From an uncultured Spartobacteria bacterium (GTDB taxonomy: Bacteria; Verrucomicrobiota; Verrucomicrobiia; Chthoniobacterales; JAATET01), in assembly GCA_937901895.1 (NCBI GenBank), contig CALGTD010000022.1:1-64000 (forward strand): 64,000 bases of DNA, read 5' to 3'. The number at the start of each line of letters is the position of its first letter. Within the stretch, counting starts at the first letter, position 1. The notes beneath the pieces are model-generated. The model made no database searches. It was not told the origin of the DNA and worked only from the letters and a program-made list of their open reading frames with translations. Shown piece after piece: positions 45,837 to 54,875 of this stretch. Made by a program: the position numbers and the translations under genes.

Positions 45837-46970
45837 ATGAAGAAAATCTGGATCGTCGCCGGTGAGGCGAGTGGAGACGCGCGGGCCGCCGAGGTGATGC
45901 GCGCCGTCCATGCGATCGATCCCTCCGTGGAATTCATCGGCGCAGGCGGTCCGAAGATGCGGCCGCATGCGGCGGAACCGTTTGACGACTGGATTGCCGA
46001 GGCCGGCGTGCTCGGGCTTTGGGACGTGCTGAAGCACTACGGATACTTTCGGAGAAAGTTCGACCGAATGCTCGCCGACATTGCGCGGCTCAAACCGGAT
46101 GCCGTGCTGCTCGTCGATTATCCCGGGTTCAACCTTCGTCTCGCGAAGGCACTGCGTTCCGCGCAACCGGGATTGAAGATTCTCTACTACGTCAGCCCGC
46201 AGGTTTGGGCGTGGAATCGCGGCCGCATTCCGAAGATGGCGAAATGGCTCGACCTGATGCTTTGCATCTTCCCGTTCGAAAAACCGCTCTACGAGCAGTC
46301 GGGATTGAAGACGGAATTTGTCGGGCATCCGATCGTGCAGCAAATGGACCGAGACCGTGTGCCGGTCGCACGGGATCCGTTGCTGCTCGGTTTGTTTCCC
46401 GGAAGTCGAGAGCGCGAGGTGAAACGCATCTTTCCCGCCATGGTGGGCGCGGCTCGAATCGTCGGGAAATCGCGTGAAGACATTCGCTTCGAAGCGGCAG
46501 CCGCAAGCGAGACACATGCGGACATGATGCGAGCCATGGCCGGCGATGTGCCGATTGAAATTCGGGTGGGCACGGCGCACGAGCTCATGCAGCGCGCGGG
46601 CGCCGGCCTGGTGTGCTCGGGCACGGCAACGCTGGAAGCCGCGTGTTACGGCCTGCCCTATGCGCTCGTTTACAAGACGGCGTGGCTCACATACGCCGTC
46701 GGTCGGCAGCTCGTGAAGGTGAATCATCTCGGCATCGTGAACATCCTCGCAGGGCGCACCGTTGTGAGGGAGTTCATCCAGGATGCCGCGACGCCCGCAA
46801 CCCTCGCCGATGAAGCCCTGCGGTTGCTGAACAACGAAGCTGCGCGATCGGAACTCTCCTCGGAGCTCGAGGCGATTGTCTCCACGCTGCAGGGCGAAGG
46901 GGCCGCCGGACGTGCGGCGAGGGCGATTCTCGACGCGATCGGCGGTTCTGATACGCTGGGCCGTTCATGA
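45837..46970 (+). CDS. lpxB: Lipid-A-disaccharide synthase
   Basis: 377-aa GT19 glycosyltransferase that joins UDP-2,3-diacylglucosamine and lipid X. Motifs: WIVAGEASGDARAAEVM, DYPGFNLRLAKALR, YYVSPQVWAWNRGRI, LFPGSREREVKRIFP and VCSGTATLEAACYG. Normal length, peripheral inner-membrane enzyme. ATG 45837 follows the oxidoreductase stop by 7 bp; the lpxB stop overlaps the HIT gene (ATGA at 46967). Confidence 0.96.
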   Translation: MKKIWIVAGEASGDARAAEVMRAVHAIDPSVEFIGAGGPKMRPHAAEPFDDWIAEAGVLGLWDVLKHYGYFRRKFDRMLADIARLKPDAVLLVDYPGFNLRLAKALRSAQPGLKILYYVSPQVWAWNRGRIPKMAKWLDLMLCIFPFEKPLYEQSGLKTEFVGHPIVQQMDRDRVPVARDPLLLGLFPGSREREVKRIFPAMVGAARIVGKSREDIRFEAAAASETHADMMRAMAGDVPIEIRVGTAHELMQRAGAGLVCSGTATLEAACYGLPYALVYKTAWLTYAVGRQLVKVNHLGIVNILAGRTVVREFIQDAATPATLADEALRLLNNEAARSELSSELEAIVSTLQGEGAAGRAARAILDAIGGSDTLGRS

Positions 46971-47485
46971 GCGAGGGATTTCCAAAGGATCATCTCGAGT
47001 CGCTGTGGTCTCCATGGCGCGTGGAGTATTTTCAACGACCGCCGGACTCGCCGCGTGACTTCCTGCTCGCTGCGGCGAACGCGGCGAATGACTCCGAGCA
47101 TTTCGTGGTTACCCGTCGCAAGACCGCGTTCCTCATGCTGAACCGCTACCCCTACACCGCGGGGCACATGATGGCCGTTCCGTATCGAAAGGTGGCATGG
47201 ATGGACGAACTCACTGAGCAGGAATCTGGGGAGCTCTGGGAGCTATGCATTCATGCGCAGAAGCTGCTTCGCGCAGTGGTGAAGGCGCAGGGCTTCAATG
47301 TCGGCGTCAACCTCGGCTCGGCGGGCGGCGCGGGGTGTGCCGAGCACATCCACTTCCACATCGTCCCTCGCTGGGAAGGGGATTCCAATTTCATGCCCGT
47401 GGTGGGCGGTGTGCGGATCATTCCCGACGCGCTTGAACGCGTCTATCGCGCGCTCCTCGACGCGCAGACCTCCGACGCAGCCTGA
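46967..47485 (+). CDS. HIT family hydrolase/phosphorylase
   Basis: 172 aa. The HIT triad is present: GCAEHIHFHIVPRWEGD (His-x-His-x-His). The N-terminal LWSPWRVEYF is typical of the AP4A-phosphorylase-like branch. Acts on nucleotide phosphoanhydrides such as Ap4A or on nucleotidyl-sugars. Translationally coupled to lpxB by a 4-bp overlap; whether it clears UMP or UDP products of that pathway is speculation. Confidence 0.9.
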   Translation: MSEGFPKDHLESLWSPWRVEYFQRPPDSPRDFLLAAANAANDSEHFVVTRRKTAFLMLNRYPYTAGHMMAVPYRKVAWMDELTEQESGELWELCIHAQKLLRAVVKAQGFNVGVNLGSAGGAGCAEHIHFHIVPRWEGDSNFMPVVGGVRIIPDALERVYRALLDAQTSDAA

Positions 47486-47508
47486 CATCGCGTGGTTTTT
47501 GCCGCGCG

Positions 47509-48642
47509 TTACAACCGGTCAAGCAGCCGCGAGAGCACCTTGTTGCTGTCGAAATATTCCTCCGCGAGTCGGCGTGCAGCTTTTTGCTGGTTTGGGAAAT
47601 CCTCGATGACCCGTTCACATGCGGCGCGTGCCTCGTCCGGCGTGCTCCATGGGTGCCAGCCTTCGCCACGGGGGAGCAGATCGCCGACGCCGGTGTCCTG
47701 CACGACGAGCGGCTTTCCCATCGCCGCGTAGCAAACGCTGCGATCGCTGAACCACCCCCCGCGCGAAAGAACGTAGCCGCCCTTGGCGACGGAGAACTCC
47801 GCGGACGATCCGCCGATGTAACTTGCGTAGTGGTCGAGTGTCGCGCAGATCGGACGAGCCTCGGTGAATGTCCATCCGCCGGCGCGATAAGGGATCAATT
47901 CCTCTTCGTGATAGTGAACCTGCATCGCGAGTTCGATTGGCGCGGAGATGCGGTTCGGGAAATCAATGAGCTTCTGGTATTCCTCGCGCTTGCCGGTGAA
48001 CCACTGCTCGCGCCACTCGACGTTTTTGTAGCCCTCCCAGTTTGCGATGCTGGTGAAGCGATCGAAGCGCTCCTGCGGGCGATATGGCCAGTATTTGAGC
48101 ACCACCGGGGGCAAGGTCGGAATCCACTCGATCCCGCAATCGGGTGCGAACCGCTGCGGGGAATCGAACCGCGTGCCGACGGTGACGAAACGGTCGTGCG
48201 CGCTGAAGTTCATGTCGCACGCGTAGCATTCGGTCCAGATCTGGGTGAATGCGGGGTCGCCGTCCTGGTAAACCTTCAGCGCCTTCGGGAACTGCACCGC
48301 GGGCGAACGGAAGTGACCGGACGGGTTGAAAAAGATGTCCGCTTCGGCCGCGAAATCGCGCAACACGTCCAGGTCCGGAGCTGTGCCGTCGATCAGCAGC
48401 GTGGCGCGGCCCTCCATGCCGAACGTGCGAACCATCTCGTTCCACCAGGCAACGTTCGCGCTCTCCGCGGGTGGAACCTTGTTCCATGCGAGATCGACGC
48501 ACGCATCGGAAGAGATGTGCTCGATCATCCAGACGTCGTGGCCGAGCTCGCGAAATCCGAGGATCCAGTTGAGCGTGTTCCAGGCGTTGCCGGCGCCGGC
48601 GTAGGGCTGCGCGGAGATCCCTGCGGAGACGACCATTTTCAC
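47509..48642 (-). CDS. GT-B glycosyltransferase-like protein
   Basis: 377 aa with features of GT-B enzymes. The N-terminal Rossmann half has WILGFRELGHDVWMIEH. The C-terminal donor site has SRGGWFSDRSVCYAAMGKPL, then a VVQDTGVGDLLPRGEGWHPW loop, and a late helical tail. It is an evident paralogue of the divergently encoded protein at 48679 (shared GFR-LGHDVW, GWFS-RS-CY, GKP, VQDTG, GEG blocks). Acceptor and donor are unknown. Cytoplasmic. Convergent with the HIT gene. Confidence 0.82.
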   Translation of the reverse strand: MKMVVSAGISAQPYAGAGNAWNTLNWILGFRELGHDVWMIEHISSDACVDLAWNKVPPAESANVAWWNEMVRTFGMEGRATLLIDGTAPDLDVLRDFAAEADIFFNPSGHFRSPAVQFPKALKVYQDGDPAFTQIWTECYACDMNFSAHDRFVTVGTRFDSPQRFAPDCGIEWIPTLPPVVLKYWPYRPQERFDRFTSIANWEGYKNVEWREQWFTGKREEYQKLIDFPNRISAPIELAMQVHYHEEELIPYRAGGWTFTEARPICATLDHYASYIGGSSAEFSVAKGGYVLSRGGWFSDRSVCYAAMGKPLVVQDTGVGDLLPRGEGWHPWSTPDEARAACERVIEDFPNQQKAARRLAEEYFDSNKVLSRLLDRL

Positions 48643-48678
48643 GCGGAAATTTCTAACGAAGCCGGGTAGTCTGCGGCG

Positions 48679-49839
48679 ATGCGAATCCTCGTGACCGGAT
48701 TGATCGGGCAGTATGCATTCGGGGGCGTCACCTGGGACTACATCCAGTATGTGCTCGGGTTTCGCGACCTAGGGCATGACGTCTGGTATCTGGAGGACAC
48801 AGCCACCTGGGCCTACGATCCGGTGAAGCAGGAGCCGTCGGCCGACTGCTCGCACAATGTGAACTACCTCGAGCGGGTGATGCACGAGTTCGACCTCGGC
48901 GACCGATGGATCTATCGGAACGAGGCGACCGACATGTATCATGGGCCGGCGGCGGAGTTCGCGGACGACGTGATCCGCAGCGCGGATCTGCTGGTGAATG
49001 TCTCGGGTGCCTGCTGGCTGCGGGAGGTGACGGCGTCGGTGCCGCGGAAGCTGTTTGTGGATGGCGACCCAATGTTCACGCATATCGGCCTCACGCTGCC
49101 CGAGCGAAAAGGCTACCTCGATCACCTTTTGCTCCATCAGGAGCATTTCACGTTCGGGTTGAATGTCGGACGGGCTGGCTGCCGTGTGCCAACGGCTGGA
49201 ATTCATTGGAAGCCGACCATCCAGCCCATCGCGCTGGAGTGGTGGCGGAAGAATCTTCTGCCACCGACGGCCGAACACATCGCGCGGGACGCATGGACGA
49301 CCGTCATGAACTGGGCGAGCTACAAGCCGCAGGAATTTGAAGGCGAGTCCTATGGCAACAAGGACGTGGAATTTCTTCGGTTCATCGATCTGCCGTCGAA
49401 AACCACCGAGCGGTTCGTTCTGGCGATGGGAAAGGGAATGGGTCGCCAGCGGCCGACTGAGCAGATCGAGGCCGCGGGCTGGAAGATCATCGAACCCGAT
49501 GTGTATCTGCCCGACTACGCGACGTATCACGATTTCCTGGCGAACTCGAAGGGCGAGTGGAGCATCGCGAAGAACGGCTATGTGAAATCGCGCAGCGGGT
49601 GGTTCTCCTGCCGCAGCGCATGCTACCTCGCGCTCGGGAAGCCCGTGATCGTGCAGGACACCGGCTGGAGCGAGCATCTGCCGTCCGGCGAGGGCGTCGT
49701 CGCATTCGACGACATGGACGGTGCCGTGGCGGCGATCCTGCGGGTGGCGGCGAACTACGATCGGCATTGTGCCGCGGCGCTGGAATTTGCGGAGAAGCAT
49801 CTCGACGCCCGCCGTATCTGCGCGGAACTGGCGGGGTGA
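48679..49839 (+). CDS. GT-B glycosyltransferase-like protein (paralogue of the previous gene)
   Basis: 386 aa. Blocks: LGFRDLGHDVWYLEDTATW at the N-terminus, RKLFVDGDPMFTHIGL in the middle, then SRSGWFSCRSACYLALGKPV, IVQDTGWSEHLPSGEGVVAF. Same fold and family as the divergent neighbour, from which it is separated by 36 bp. Such paired enzymes often act in sequence on one glycan, but no polymer locus is here. A sugar porter follows 64 bp downstream. Confidence 0.82.
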   Translation: MRILVTGLIGQYAFGGVTWDYIQYVLGFRDLGHDVWYLEDTATWAYDPVKQEPSADCSHNVNYLERVMHEFDLGDRWIYRNEATDMYHGPAAEFADDVIRSADLLVNVSGACWLREVTASVPRKLFVDGDPMFTHIGLTLPERKGYLDHLLLHQEHFTFGLNVGRAGCRVPTAGIHWKPTIQPIALEWWRKNLLPPTAEHIARDAWTTVMNWASYKPQEFEGESYGNKDVEFLRFIDLPSKTTERFVLAMGKGMGRQRPTEQIEAAGWKIIEPDVYLPDYATYHDFLANSKGEWSIAKNGYVKSRSGWFSCRSACYLALGKPVIVQDTGWSEHLPSGEGVVAFDDMDGAVAAILRVAANYDRHCAAALEFAEKHLDARRICAELAG

Positions 49840-49903
49840 TTGAATCCCGGCTCGCTTTCCCCGCGGCAAGCTGACAGCGTTGACGCAGGTTCCCCCACCT
49901 TTC

Positions 49904-51313
49904 ATGAACAATTCGTCTTCCGGACGGCGAAAGCTCGTCGTCTATTTCATCGGTTTCACGGCCGCGCTCGCCGGCCTGCTGTTTGGCCTCGACGTTGGAG
50001 TGATTTCCGGCGCGAACGAGTTCATCAAGCGTGACTTCGGAATCACCGATCAGCAGCTCGAATTCGTGGTCAGCGCGTTGTTATGGGGAGCGGTGGTGGG
50101 CGCGGCTGGAAGCGGGTTTGTGTCCGCGCGGTTTGGTCGCAGACGGACAATTCTCGCGAGCGCCGTGGTTTTCATTATTGGAGCGTTCGCCTGTTCGCTG
50201 GCCCCGCATGAAAACTTCCTGATCGCCGCGCGCTTCTTCCTGGGACTGGCGGTGGGAATGGCGTCGTTTACGGCGCCGCTTTACCTGTCCGAGATTTCTC
50301 CGCAGTCCGTGCGCGGCGGAATGATCTCGATGTATCAGCTGATGATCACGATCGGCATCGTGGTTGCGTTTGCCAGTGACACCTGGCTGGCTTCCTACGC
50401 GGAGATCGACGGCGTGAAGGGCGGGCATTGGCGGGTGATGCTCGGTGTGATCGCCATCCCGGCGGCGATCATGTTTTTCGGAGTGCTGTTTCTGCCGGAG
50501 AGTCCGCGGTGGCTGTGTTTGAAAGGCTTCCAGCAAAGGGCCTCGGATGTGTTCCGCCGTATGCACCTCGACGAGGCCGAAATCGCCGCGGAGATCGCCG
50601 CGATCGAGGACAGTCTGAAAATCAAGCAGAGCGGCCTGCAGCTCCTCCAGGAGAACGCGAACTTCCGCCGCGCGGTCGGACTCGGCATCGGCCTGCAGAT
50701 CATTCAACAGCTCACCGGCATCAACGTGATCATGTATTACGCGCCGAGGATTTTCGAAATCGCGGGATTCGGCAGCACGCTCGAGCAGATGTGGGGCACC
50801 GTGATTGTGGGAATCACGAACGTGCTGGCGACCTTCATCGCGATAGCGTTCGTCGACAAGCTCGGGCGCAAGCCGATCATGTATGCGGGCTTTGTCACCA
50901 TGGGCGTGGCGATGCTCACCGTTGGAGTGCTGTTCAACATCGGCGTCGAGAACGACAAGTCGCTGGCCTATCCGGCGATCGTTGCGCTGCTCGTATTCAT
51001 CGTCGGCTTTGCGATGAGTGCGGGACCCATCATCTGGGTTCTTTGCTCGGAGATCTATCCACTGGCCGGCCGCGACCTCGGTGTGACATTCAGCACCTGC
51101 ACGAACTGGGTTGCCAACGCGATCGTCGGCATGACGTTTCTCACCCTGCTCGACAAGCTCGGCGCAGGGAACACGTTCCTGCTCTATGGCGGATTGAACG
51201 TCGCGTTCATCGTGTTCTTCCTGCTGCTGGTGCCGGAAACCAAGGGTGTGTCGCTGGAGAGGATCGAGTCCAACCTGCTCAGCGGTCTCCCATTACGCCG
51301 GATCGGGCGATAG
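49904..51313 (+). CDS. Sugar porter family MFS transporter
   Basis: 469-aa, 12-helix major facilitator of the sugar porter (XylE/GalP/GLUT-like) family. Motifs: GFTAALAGLLFGLDVGVISGA, GSGFVSARFGRRRTILASA (RFGRR loop), LPESPRWLCLKG, QQLTGINVIMYYAPRIFE, DKLGRKPI and VPETKGVSLERIE. Proton-coupled uptake of a hexose or pentose is the family role. ATG 49904 is chosen; TTG 49880 lies upstream in frame. Convergent with the DUF4349 gene. Confidence 0.93.
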   Translation: MNNSSSGRRKLVVYFIGFTAALAGLLFGLDVGVISGANEFIKRDFGITDQQLEFVVSALLWGAVVGAAGSGFVSARFGRRRTILASAVVFIIGAFACSLAPHENFLIAARFFLGLAVGMASFTAPLYLSEISPQSVRGGMISMYQLMITIGIVVAFASDTWLASYAEIDGVKGGHWRVMLGVIAIPAAIMFFGVLFLPESPRWLCLKGFQQRASDVFRRMHLDEAEIAAEIAAIEDSLKIKQSGLQLLQENANFRRAVGLGIGLQIIQQLTGINVIMYYAPRIFEIAGFGSTLEQMWGTVIVGITNVLATFIAIAFVDKLGRKPIMYAGFVTMGVAMLTVGVLFNIGVENDKSLAYPAIVALLVFIVGFAMSAGPIIWVLCSEIYPLAGRDLGVTFSTCTNWVANAIVGMTFLTLLDKLGAGNTFLLYGGLNVAFIVFFLLLVPETKGVSLERIESNLLSGLPLRRIGR

Positions 51314-51378
51314 AAAAACGGCACCGCACTCGGGACGAGGAATCATTTGCGTCGGTGTTGTTGCAAAGCCGGTGCGCT

Positions 51379-53340
51379 TCAGCGTGTCTTGCGGCGTGCG
51401 CTGCGAACGAACCGCACCGCGATGACGATCAACGCGACGCCGGAGATCCATGGAGCCAGGAAGGCGAGTGCCACGCCGATCATGCGAACGCTCCACATCA
51501 AGGCTCCCGCCGCCTGTCCGAACGTGCGGTGCAACGTCGCGAGCAGGCCATCTTCGCTGGATATGATCCGCGGCGGCTGAGTGACGGTGATCGAAACTTC
51601 GGCGATAGGAGAAACGGCCGACGCATCTGGAGCGTCCGTGCGATGCACAGACAGATCCTTCACGGCGCCCTGCTGATCGATGTGGGCGAGGAGTTGCTTA
51701 TTGCCGGCGATCGGAAGAATCATCCGCAGGGACGCGACCTGTCGTCCATCCGGCTGCTGATTGAAGCTCGAGTCCTTTATCTCGATCGAGTGAGTGCCGG
51801 CGAAGTCGCGGAGTGCCTGCACCGCCTTTTCGACGGCTGCTGTTTCGAGGCGGAGTTGCGTGCGTTGCGTGGGACTTTGGTCCTGCGATCGGATGGAAAG
51901 GCTGATGCGGACAGGCTCGTGCTCGACCTTTGCATTCGGTGCGTCTCCGCTGCCATCGCGAGCGACGCGGTTCGATTCGCGGCGAAATTCGAGGACATTC
52001 CCGAGCGCCCGCAAACGCTCGATCGCGCTGTTGCAGGATTCCGGCTCGACCAGAAGCGTCAGCACGGCGGTGGCATTTCCATTTCCGTCGCGGGTGAGAT
52101 TGGACTGCGTGATCTGCGCCTTCTCCGCCTCGGCGATTCCGCGTGCGGCGGCAAAGGCTTTCTCCACATCGACCGTGGCGAGAGCGAGGGTGACCGTCTC
52201 CTGGATGAGGTAGTCGGCAGCTTCGTGCAGGTTCTTTTCGGAGAGCCGCACGGTGACCGTCGCAAAGGCAACGAGCGAGTCCCAGACCTTCAACTCGCCC
52301 TGCATCTGCTCGATCTGCTCGCGGACGCGGCCGAGCTCGCGTTCCACCTCGAGAAGGTCGGAAACCTTGCCCTTCGTGTCGCGCAGCAGTTCCACGAGCC
52401 GCTGCTCCATCACGCGGGCGTTCTTCAGCCGCGCTTCGGTGTCGAAATACGCCTTTGTGACGTCCTGCGATCCGACGGTCTGGTTGCGGACCTCGCCGAA
52501 CGAGCGCAGCTGTGCGAGAAACCCGTCGAGGGCGGCCGGGGGAACCTTGAGCACGATCGTGCCGGACATCTTGCCGTTGGGCAGGCGTGCCGAACTTTGC
52601 GTGGCCACATAGCCGCCGGTGGTGTTCGCCGCCTGGGTGATGGCCTGTGTTGCGGTGTCGAAGTTTGTGACCTCGATTTCGGCACTCGCATTGCGGATGA
52701 GCTTGCGAACGGACTCGGAATCGGCAGGCGCCTGCTGGGCGGAGATTCCGCCACCTGCCAGCGACTGCTCTCTTTTTTGTTCGGAGATTTCCGCGTCCCT
52801 TGCGCCGGTTACGGGCGCGGGAGAAGTCGCCTCACTGGGCGGGCCAGAGAAGGCAGCGGATTCGTTACCGAATGCTTCCCGAGCGCGTGGCACCAACGCA
52901 ACGTCATCCACCCCCTCCGTTGCACGGGTGATGGAGCCAGTGGCATCGGTCCGCGATTCCGGTGCCGCCGGTGCCGAATCGAACCGCGGCCGGGAAAGCG
53001 GCTCGTCCGTCAACCGGGAGCCAAGCTGCACCATGCCGACGAGGACGGCGGCGGTGGCGGGAATGTAGATTGCAGGCAGTCGGAACCATGCACGGACGCG
53101 GCTGGCGAGCGTGGTGCGCGATCGCGCCGTGCGGAACCCGGCGACCATGCGTTGCTGGAGAGTTGGCGATGCGGCGTGCAAGTGGTGATGGGCGGCAAGC
53201 TGGTCGTGCATGGCGGAGAGCTCGGCGGCGAGAGCTGTGGCTTCGGGATCCGCGGCGATGCGGCGGTCGAGTTCAGAGCATTCCCCGGGTGGCAGGTCGT
53301 CGAGGAGACGGGCGGCGATTTTGTCAGCGAGGTCGTTCAT
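51379..53340 (-). CDS. Anti-sigma-like membrane protein with DUF4349 domain
   Basis: 653 aa. Residues 1-85 look like an anti-sigma cytoplasmic head (MNDLADKIAARLLDDLPPGE, then RRIAADPEATALAAEL) without a His-Cys zinc site. A membrane segment follows near 90-108 (AIYIPATAAVLVGMVQLG). A Ser/Pro-rich part leads to a DUF4349 domain (about 210-370: KLIRNASAEIEVTNFDTATQ, coiled-coil VSDLLEVERELGRVREQIEQ). A second, weaker repeat of it lies at 400-560, and there is a C-terminal membrane helix (GVALAFLAPWISGVALIVIA). It starts 3 bp after the ECF sigma gene, hence the anti-sigma call; the periplasmic part may be the sensor (inference). Confidence 0.82.
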   Translation of the reverse strand: MNDLADKIAARLLDDLPPGECSELDRRIAADPEATALAAELSAMHDQLAAHHHLHAASPTLQQRMVAGFRTARSRTTLASRVRAWFRLPAIYIPATAAVLVGMVQLGSRLTDEPLSRPRFDSAPAAPESRTDATGSITRATEGVDDVALVPRAREAFGNESAAFSGPPSEATSPAPVTGARDAEISEQKREQSLAGGGISAQQAPADSESVRKLIRNASAEIEVTNFDTATQAITQAANTTGGYVATQSSARLPNGKMSGTIVLKVPPAALDGFLAQLRSFGEVRNQTVGSQDVTKAYFDTEARLKNARVMEQRLVELLRDTKGKVSDLLEVERELGRVREQIEQMQGELKVWDSLVAFATVTVRLSEKNLHEAADYLIQETVTLALATVDVEKAFAAARGIAEAEKAQITQSNLTRDGNGNATAVLTLLVEPESCNSAIERLRALGNVLEFRRESNRVARDGSGDAPNAKVEHEPVRISLSIRSQDQSPTQRTQLRLETAAVEKAVQALRDFAGTHSIEIKDSSFNQQPDGRQVASLRMILPIAGNKQLLAHIDQQGAVKDLSVHRTDAPDASAVSPIAEVSITVTQPPRIISSEDGLLATLHRTFGQAAGALMWSVRMIGVALAFLAPWISGVALIVIAVRFVRSARRKTR

Positions 53341-53343
53341 GGC

Positions 53344-53880
53344 TCAGCTTTGCTGGAGTTCGGGTTTTGCGCGGAGGCGTTCCAGGGCGCGGGCGAGGAT
53401 GCCGCGCAGGGCGCCGGAGGTGAGTCCCATGGTGTTTTCGATGGACCGGCAGTCCATGCCTTCGAGATAGCGGAGGGAGAGGGCGACGCGGTGGGTTTCG
53501 GGCAGGCTCGCGAGGGCCGCGCCGATGTGCTCGCGGCGGTCCGCGTGGTCGATGTCGGCACCGGCTGGAGGGACGGATTCGTCCGGAAGCGATTCGATCT
53601 CGTCGGGAAGTGGCGATCCCCGGCGGCGGCGTAGAACGTCGCATGCACGGTTGCGGGCGGTGGCGGTCAGCCAGCCGGAGAATTTTGATGCGTCGCGGAT
53701 CTTGCGTCGATCGCGCCACGCCTTGAGGAAGGTGTCCTGAACGACGTCCTCGGCTTCGGCGCGGTTTTGAAGGACGCCGAATGCGACGGCGTAGAGCCTG
53801 CGGCTATGGGCGCGGATGAGTTCCTCGAACGAGGATTCGTCACCGCCAAGCGCGGCGCGGATGAGATCGGGATCGTCCAT
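53344..53880 (-). CDS. ECF RNA polymerase sigma factor
   Basis: 178-aa sigma-70 family ECF factor. Region 2 has FEELIRAHSRRLYAVAF, EAEDVVQDTFLKAWRD and FSGWLTATARNRACDVLRRR; region 4 has LPETHRVALSLRYLEGMDC and SGALRGILARALERLR. Followed 3 bp downstream by the DUF4349 membrane protein, its likely regulator. Target promoters are not identifiable here. Confidence 0.92.
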   Translation of the reverse strand: MDDPDLIRAALGGDESSFEELIRAHSRRLYAVAFGVLQNRAEAEDVVQDTFLKAWRDRRKIRDASKFSGWLTATARNRACDVLRRRRGSPLPDEIESLPDESVPPAGADIDHADRREHIGAALASLPETHRVALSLRYLEGMDCRSIENTMGLTSGALRGILARALERLRAKPELQQS

Positions 53881-53953
53881 GCGTCATGGGAGAAGACGGA
53901 CAAGAGGGCGATTGCTCGCGAACTTTTTTGAAATTTTTCAGAGGATCCTCGTG

Positions 53954-54868
53954 CTACCGAAATTCCTCCCACAGACGGTCGAGCTCCTCCGGCTCCAGCG
54001 TTTCGTCGCTGGTGATGATGCGGTAACGGGAAACGAAGCTTTGTCCGGGCGTGATTTTCATGTCGCCGAGCTGCGGGGGAGCAAAGCAAACGAACGGGTC
54101 GGTCGGATGAACTCGGAGTGGCTGCGGGGCGCGGAAGTTGTCGCCGTGGCAGAGGATCGCAATCGTTGCCGAAGTTCCGTCGACGGGACCGGAAATGCGG
54201 ATCCACTTTGCGCGGGATTCATTCGCCCGGATGCGGGAGGTTTCGCCCGCGGAGGTGAGAATCTGAAAGTCGCTGCCGGTCCAGTTTTCCGGAGCGCGGA
54301 AGCCGAGCCCGCCGTAGTGGTATTTCGGCAGGTGAAGCGACTTGTCCGTGGCACAGTCCTGCGAAATCTCGAGATCGAAGATCGTGCGCTCGGCGCTGAC
54401 GTCGACCAATTCCACGTTCCAGCGTTCTTCGAGGACGTTCACCGGTTTTCCGGAGGTGAGATCCACCGCGCGGTGCCGGCTGACGAAGCCTTTGGGACCG
54501 AGAGTTTCGACTCCCGCAAAGTCCACTCGGCCGGTGCCTTGTCCCATGTTCCAGAAATCGGGAGTGCGTCCGTCGAATTCCGTCTTCGTCCACGCGAACC
54601 AGATGCCGTGATGATGCCGGTGATCGGCGGGGAAGTCGCCGGTCACGACTCGCCCGGAAGGCGTGCGAACCGGATGAAGATATCCGCCGCGACGAAAGAG
54701 CGAATCGATGGCGGGGTCCGGAAGCGGTCCGGGCTCGGCCTGGTAGCGGAGTAGTTCGCGTCCGCCGTCAGACAGGATGACAGCGTCCCCGGTCCGTTCG
54801 GATCGAACGTCCCCGCGGGCTTGCGCGCAGAGGACGAGCGCCAGGACGAACGCGATGGGGACTCTCAT
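53954..54868 (-). CDS. DUF6807 (PmoA-like) secreted protein
   Basis: 304 aa, signal peptide about 1-19 (ends AQARG). It has the family hallmark DFPADHRHHHGIWFAWTKTE near residue 78 and DFWNMGQGTGRVDF. Named PmoA family in databases but unrelated to methane monooxygenase function; common in Planctomycetes and Verrucomicrobia, often near sugar oxidoreductases. A jelly-roll/galactose-mutarotase-like fold with carbohydrate binding is presumed. 7 bp downstream of the LprI-like gene on the same strand. Confidence 0.85.
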   Translation of the reverse strand: MRVPIAFVLALVLCAQARGDVRSERTGDAVILSDGGRELLRYQAEPGPLPDPAIDSLFRRGGYLHPVRTPSGRVVTGDFPADHRHHHGIWFAWTKTEFDGRTPDFWNMGQGTGRVDFAGVETLGPKGFVSRHRAVDLTSGKPVNVLEERWNVELVDVSAERTIFDLEISQDCATDKSLHLPKYHYGGLGFRAPENWTGSDFQILTSAGETSRIRANESRAKWIRISGPVDGTSATIAILCHGDNFRAPQPLRVHPTDPFVCFAPPQLGDMKITPGQSFVSRYRIITSDETLEPEELDRLWEEFR

Positions 54869-54875
54869 CGCCGCG

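Noticed and set aside
50428..53634. Long plus-strand frame across the sugar porter and opposite the DUF4349 and sigma genes
   Set aside because: It covers parts of unrelated genes on both strands in shifted frames, a codon-bias artefact of high GC3.
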